Assembly (NCBI GenBank): GCA_009760855.2 | Contig: WPIO01000076.1 | Coordinates: forward strand, 982,001 to 1,046,000 | Direction: 5' to 3' | DNA from: Cristatella mucedo | Taxonomy: Eukaryota; Bryozoa; Phylactolaemata; Cristatellidae | Length of the DNA stretch: 64,000 nucleotides | Shown here: positions 63,439-64,000 of the stretch, piece by piece | Layout: each line of letters begins with the position of its first letter | How positions within the stretch are numbered: the first letter of the stretch is position 1 | Translations under genes and position numbers: made by a program | The notes under the pieces: model-generated | What the model saw: the letters and a program-made list of their open reading frames with translations, nothing else | The model's database searches: none | What the model was told of the DNA's origin: nothing

Positions 63439-63753
63439 CCGGCGGGAAGCCGCACCGTCGCCGCTATCCACGTCAGCAGCGAGCGCCCCCAACTGCGAGG
63501 TCGCTTCGTTTCCGACAAGCCATTTAATGCCGGCGAGAAATTCGATGAGCACCGCTTTCAGAAAATGCCTGGCAAGCGCTCATAATTACAGTTTTGCTAT
63601 GCCGGCCATACGAACAGCCGACGATATGGCCTTGATGGCCGTCATCAGGGCGGTGAGGAGCTGGGTCAAATCGCCGGTGGCCCCTGGGTGATTTTTCTGT
63701 TCTTGAATGACATATCTCGTAAGAGTCATGTGGTCTGTCTGAAGGCTGTCCAT
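51391..63753 (-). CDS. FBP1: Fructose-1,6-bisphosphatase gene, complete
   Basis: Hydrolyses fructose 1,6-bisphosphate to fructose 6-phosphate, the committed cytosolic step of gluconeogenesis. It acts as a Mg2+-dependent homotetramer inhibited by AMP. Seven coding exons: 63753-63590, 62398-62236, 60546-60454, 56696-56556, 53530-53390, 52546-52427 and 51585-51391. They join in frame to 338 codons, the usual length of animal FBPases. Visible motifs: metal/active-site VSEE and [33 protein letters not shown] and [20 protein letters not shown]-site residues Thr27, Thr31, Lys112, Tyr113 and Arg140 (human numbering) appear conserved; Glu29 is Asp. Introns are rich in SINEs and LINE-B. No break or stop in any exon. 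Confidence 0.97.
51590..52425. other. FBPase intron 6
   Basis: An 841-bp intron. It contains a short GA run at about 52061-52077 and no other recognisable element. Confidence 0.6.
52427..52546 (-). CDS. FBP1: FBPase exon 6
   Basis: Forty codons, phase 0 on both sides; acceptor GTTGTAG|GGT, donor AAG|GTAGGC. Codes for [19 protein letters not shown] (substrate phosphate and intersubunit Arg contacts) and [12 protein letters not shown]. Confidence 0.95.
52547..53389. other. FBPase intron 5
   Basis: An 843-bp intron with no transposon recognised. Open frames on both strands here show no family motif. Confidence 0.5.
53390..53530 (-). CDS. FBP1: FBPase exon 5
   Basis: Forty-seven codons, phase 0 on both sides; acceptor TATTACAG|AGC, donor GAG|GTAAGT. 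Codes for [26 protein letters not shown] and the [12 protein letters not shown] block. A plus-strand open frame of 343 codons starts on its antisense side and runs into LINE-B; it is not a gene. Confidence 0.95.
53620..54560 (+). mobile_element. LINE-B 3' fragment, best-preserved frame
   Basis: In FBPase intron 4, antisense to the gene. The frame is open through [50 protein letters not shown] and [20 protein letters not shown], up to the C-terminal [11 protein letters not shown] stop. It ends GTTACAGACAGAGATACATT plus ACATT. The uninterrupted frame makes it the youngest-looking LINE-B copy in the window, though it is 5'-truncated. Confidence 0.85.
54570..54995 (+). mobile_element. LINE-A remnant
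   Basis: A decayed 3' end with GGCTTATCTATCTGAATTTC, a CATATACTTCC-like UTR, AAAGTACCTAGAAGTGATAT and ATT repeats. It follows directly on the LINE-B copy. Confidence 0.6.
55084..55208. repeat. (CA)n then (TA)n microsatellite
   Basis: About 26 bp of CA followed by several TATATATA blocks separated by GCTTA. Confidence 0.95.
55210..56155. other. FBPase intron 4, remainder
   Basis: Unique intronic sequence. A small duplicated AAGTAATTACAAGTAACTCT motif at about 55314. No gene. Confidence 0.45.
56160..56250 (+). mobile_element. SINE S1 3' fragment
   Basis: Starts inside the tRNA-like part at box B (GTGGGCTCGAGCCCC) and runs through the family tail to TTTACAAATGAATTTTC. Confidence 0.75.
56556..56696 (-). 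CDS. FBP1: FBPase exon 4
   Basis: Forty-seven codons, phase 0 on both sides; acceptor TTATTTTTAG|GAG, donor CCG|GTAAGT. Codes for [27 protein letters not shown] and HGFMLDP. The first residues (ESAGSPSAT) are the variable loop after IYRK. Confidence 0.95.
56697..57560. other. FBPase intron 3, first part
   Basis: Unique, with a TA-rich palindromic stretch at 57417-57465 (ATATATTGTA / TTACAATATAT). No gene. Confidence 0.5.
57567..57722 (+). mobile_element. SINE S2 copy
   Basis: Sense to the S2 family, antisense to FBPase. CGACCTCGGTCCTCGGGTCG stem, box B GTGGGTTCCAATTCC and the full GGCTCTTCTGTCGCTATAC tail. Confidence 0.85.
58148..58250 (+). mobile_element. SINE S1 3' fragment
   Basis: Begins near box B (GTGGGCTCGAGCCC) and carries a well-preserved tail, GCGCCTGAATAGAGATTTAG through GGGGCGCTATACAAATG, then TATATA. 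Confidence 0.85.
58628..59090 (-). mobile_element. LINE-B 3' fragment
   Basis: A minus-strand copy: [20 protein letters not shown], then [20 protein letters not shown] and the [13 protein letters not shown] end. Terminal TACGGAG-type sequence is at the low-coordinate side. It is same-strand as FBPase, in intron 3. A small LINE-A RT scrap lies nearby at about 58440-58560. Confidence 0.8.
59252..59393 (-). mobile_element. SINE S1 copy
   Basis: A nearly full minus-strand copy: box A GGTCCAGCGGTTAAG, box B GGGCTCGAGCCC, tail GCGCCTGAATAGAGATTTAG. Confidence 0.9.
59400..59632 (+). mobile_element. LINE-A scrap followed by SINE S1 remnant
   Basis: 59400-59517 matches LINE-A ([12 protein letters not shown] and HSLAPAYQS frames). 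It is joined to a diverged S1 tail half at 59518-59632 (GGGCTCGAGTCTTAGGGCAT, ATACAAATGAATTC). Confidence 0.6.
59635..60450. other. FBPase intron 3, last part
   Basis: Unique sequence; no element or gene recognised. Confidence 0.45.
60454..60546 (-). CDS. FBP1: FBPase exon 3 (active-site signature)
   Basis: Thirty-one codons: [20 protein letters not shown] and [11 protein letters not shown]. It contains the FBPase signature with metal-ligand Asp residues of DPLDG and the AMP-site Lys-Tyr pair and Arg. Donor AAG|GTGAGT. The acceptor is best set at TTTTGAAG|GGC, matching the family boundary; a less likely one lies 21 nt upstream. Confidence 0.93.
60845..61074 (+). mobile_element. SINE S2 fragment followed by SINE S1
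   Basis: An S2-like piece at 60845-60944 (box B GTGGGTTCGAGTC) is directly followed by a full S1 copy at 60945-61074: box A GGTCCAGCGGTTTAG, box B GGGTTCGAGCCCC, tail GTGCCTGAATAAAGATTAAG. The long TA tract begins exactly at the S1 3' end. Confidence 0.85.
61071..61310. repeat. (TA)n with GCAT/GTA spacers
   Basis: About 240 bp of TA repeats broken by TGCATTATATA and TGTAATATATA units, expanding from a SINE tail. Confidence 0.95.
61318..61397 (+). mobile_element. SINE S2 tail fragment
   Basis: GGTGATAGCCGTGAGGGATC, TTTATAAAAGAGGTTGTTAA and ATCTGCTAATC: the S2 3' part only. Confidence 0.75.
61400..62230. other. FBPase intron 2, remainder
   Basis: Unique sequence with a short CA/CG-rich run at about 62150-62178. 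No gene. Confidence 0.45.
62236..62398 (-). CDS. FBP1: FBPase exon 2
   Basis: 163 nt: one base completing Leu, then 54 codons. [38 protein letters not shown], ending VEMEKQ. The VSEE acidic pair binds metal. Acceptor TTCTACCGCAG|T, donor CAG|GTTGGG (weak but at the family boundary). Confidence 0.95.
62455..62517. repeat. (CT)n-rich tract
   Basis: Imperfect CT repeat in FBPase intron 1, directly against the truncated 5' edge of a LINE-B copy. Confidence 0.9.
62518..63076 (+). mobile_element. LINE-B 3' fragment
   Basis: A plus-strand copy (antisense to FBPase): AAGAGCTAAGATGGATGCCG start, [16 protein letters not shown]-like region damaged by small insertions, then the [17 protein letters not shown] to [10 protein letters not shown] end and TTACAGACGGAGATACATTA tail. 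Confidence 0.85.
63077..63436. repeat. (CT)n / polypyrimidine tract
   Basis: About 360 bp of CT, CCCT and TCC repeats, grown from the LINE-B ACATT tail. On the FBPase transcript it is a purine-rich GA tract. Long open frames here (Ser/Leu/Pro or Arg/Glu repeats) are not genes. Confidence 0.95.
63590..63753 (-). CDS. FBP1: FBPase exon 1 (start codon)
   Basis: The ATG is at 63753-63751 (context TACGATGG). 54 codons plus two bases (phase 2), donor CT|GTAATT. Codes for [20 protein letters not shown], the AMP-site loop [10 protein letters not shown] and [16 protein letters not shown]. The length to the first intron fits the N terminus of animal FBPases, so this is the full start. Confidence 0.93.
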
Positions 63754-63923
63754 CGTAGCAACGCCGAGAGATTCTCTGGTGACGAGACGCGGAAGCGGGA
63801 GGACGTCTACCGTTCGGACGCCGCCGGCAAAATAAGCTAACGAAGGGCGTTGCCTCTAATCACGTAGCGATAGGCTGGGCTTCTCAGACCGTCTGAGGTC
63901 AAGGACTATTTGGTATTCAAAAT
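63754..63923. promoter_or_regulatory. Probable bidirectional promoter
   Basis: 170 bp between the FBPase ATG (minus) and the ATG of a plus-strand frame at 63924. GC-moderate, no TATA box seen on either strand. The sequence at the far end, AAAATATGGCGGC, resembles a YY1-type start-site element. Function is inferred from the head-to-head arrangement. Confidence 0.45.
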
Positions 63924-64000
63924 ATGGCGGCTCGCGAGAGACTTGCTCTGCCTCCTTGGTTAGCAGACCGCGATCTGCTGTCGTGTGTGGCCGACTACGC
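63924..64000 (+). CDS. 5' end of a divergent gene, unknown, cut by window edge
   Basis: A frame opening at ATG 63924, with an in-frame TGA a short way upstream (about 63894), so this is the first usable start. 25 codons are visible and remain open at the edge: MAARERLALPPWLADRDLL, then a Ser-Cys-Val-Ala-Asp-Tyr stretch. MAAR starts with GCG codons are typical of housekeeping genes. No family recognised from so short a piece. Confidence 0.5.
   Translation, partial: MAARERLALPPWLADRDLLSCVADY

Noticed and set aside
62987-63691. Ser/Leu/Pro-rich and Arg/Glu-rich frames of 167-234 codons.
   Set aside because: Direct translation of a (CT)n tract plus the antisense of FBPase exon 1.

Overview
This is a eukaryotic, animal-type genomic window. 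Genes are split by long introns with GT-AG borders, and most of the non-coding DNA is derived from transposons: CR1/L2-like LINEs, tRNA-derived SINEs and a decayed Ty3/Gypsy retroelement, plus many microsatellites and tandem repeats. TATA boxes and TCAGTY-type initiator motifs occur. I see no bacterial features. The mix suggests a non-vertebrate metazoan; the phylum cannot be fixed from the sequence alone.

Layout. 0-4 kb: SINE and LINE remnants, a (TA)n tract, and a TATA-box promoter candidate followed by a 55-codon ORF. 4.7-45.1 kb, plus strand: a large GMC-family FAD oxidoreductase gene (choline/glucose-dehydrogenase type). I could place two alternative first exons and eight further coding exons with matching splice phases. 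One stretch of roughly 40-70 residues is not securely located. Its introns contain a degenerate ~170-bp satellite with an internal inversion (7.85-10.03 kb), an 18-bp hairpin-forming minisatellite (13.9-15.26 kb), a minus-strand Ty3/Gypsy element broken by a younger LINE and SINE (24.4-28.8 kb), two LINEs joined tail to tail (34.5-37.0 kb) and a perfect 28-bp inverted repeat (38.4 kb). 45-51 kb: intergenic DNA with SINEs and an LTR-like segment.

51.4-63.75 kb, minus strand: a complete fructose-1,6-bisphosphatase gene. It has seven coding exons encoding 338 residues, with catalytic and most AMP-site residues intact and an exon layout like that of vertebrate FBP1. Its introns are full of SINEs, LINE-B copies and (CT)n tracts. 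170 bp from its start codon, on the plus strand, another reading frame opens with a first in-frame ATG and runs off the window edge. This suggests a divergent gene pair sharing one promoter.

The two complete or near-complete genes are metabolic (FAD-dependent alcohol/sugar/choline oxidation and gluconeogenesis), but nothing in the sequence shows that they act together. LINE-A and SINE family S1 end in a similar stem-forming 3' tail, which suggests that the LINE machinery mobilised the SINE.
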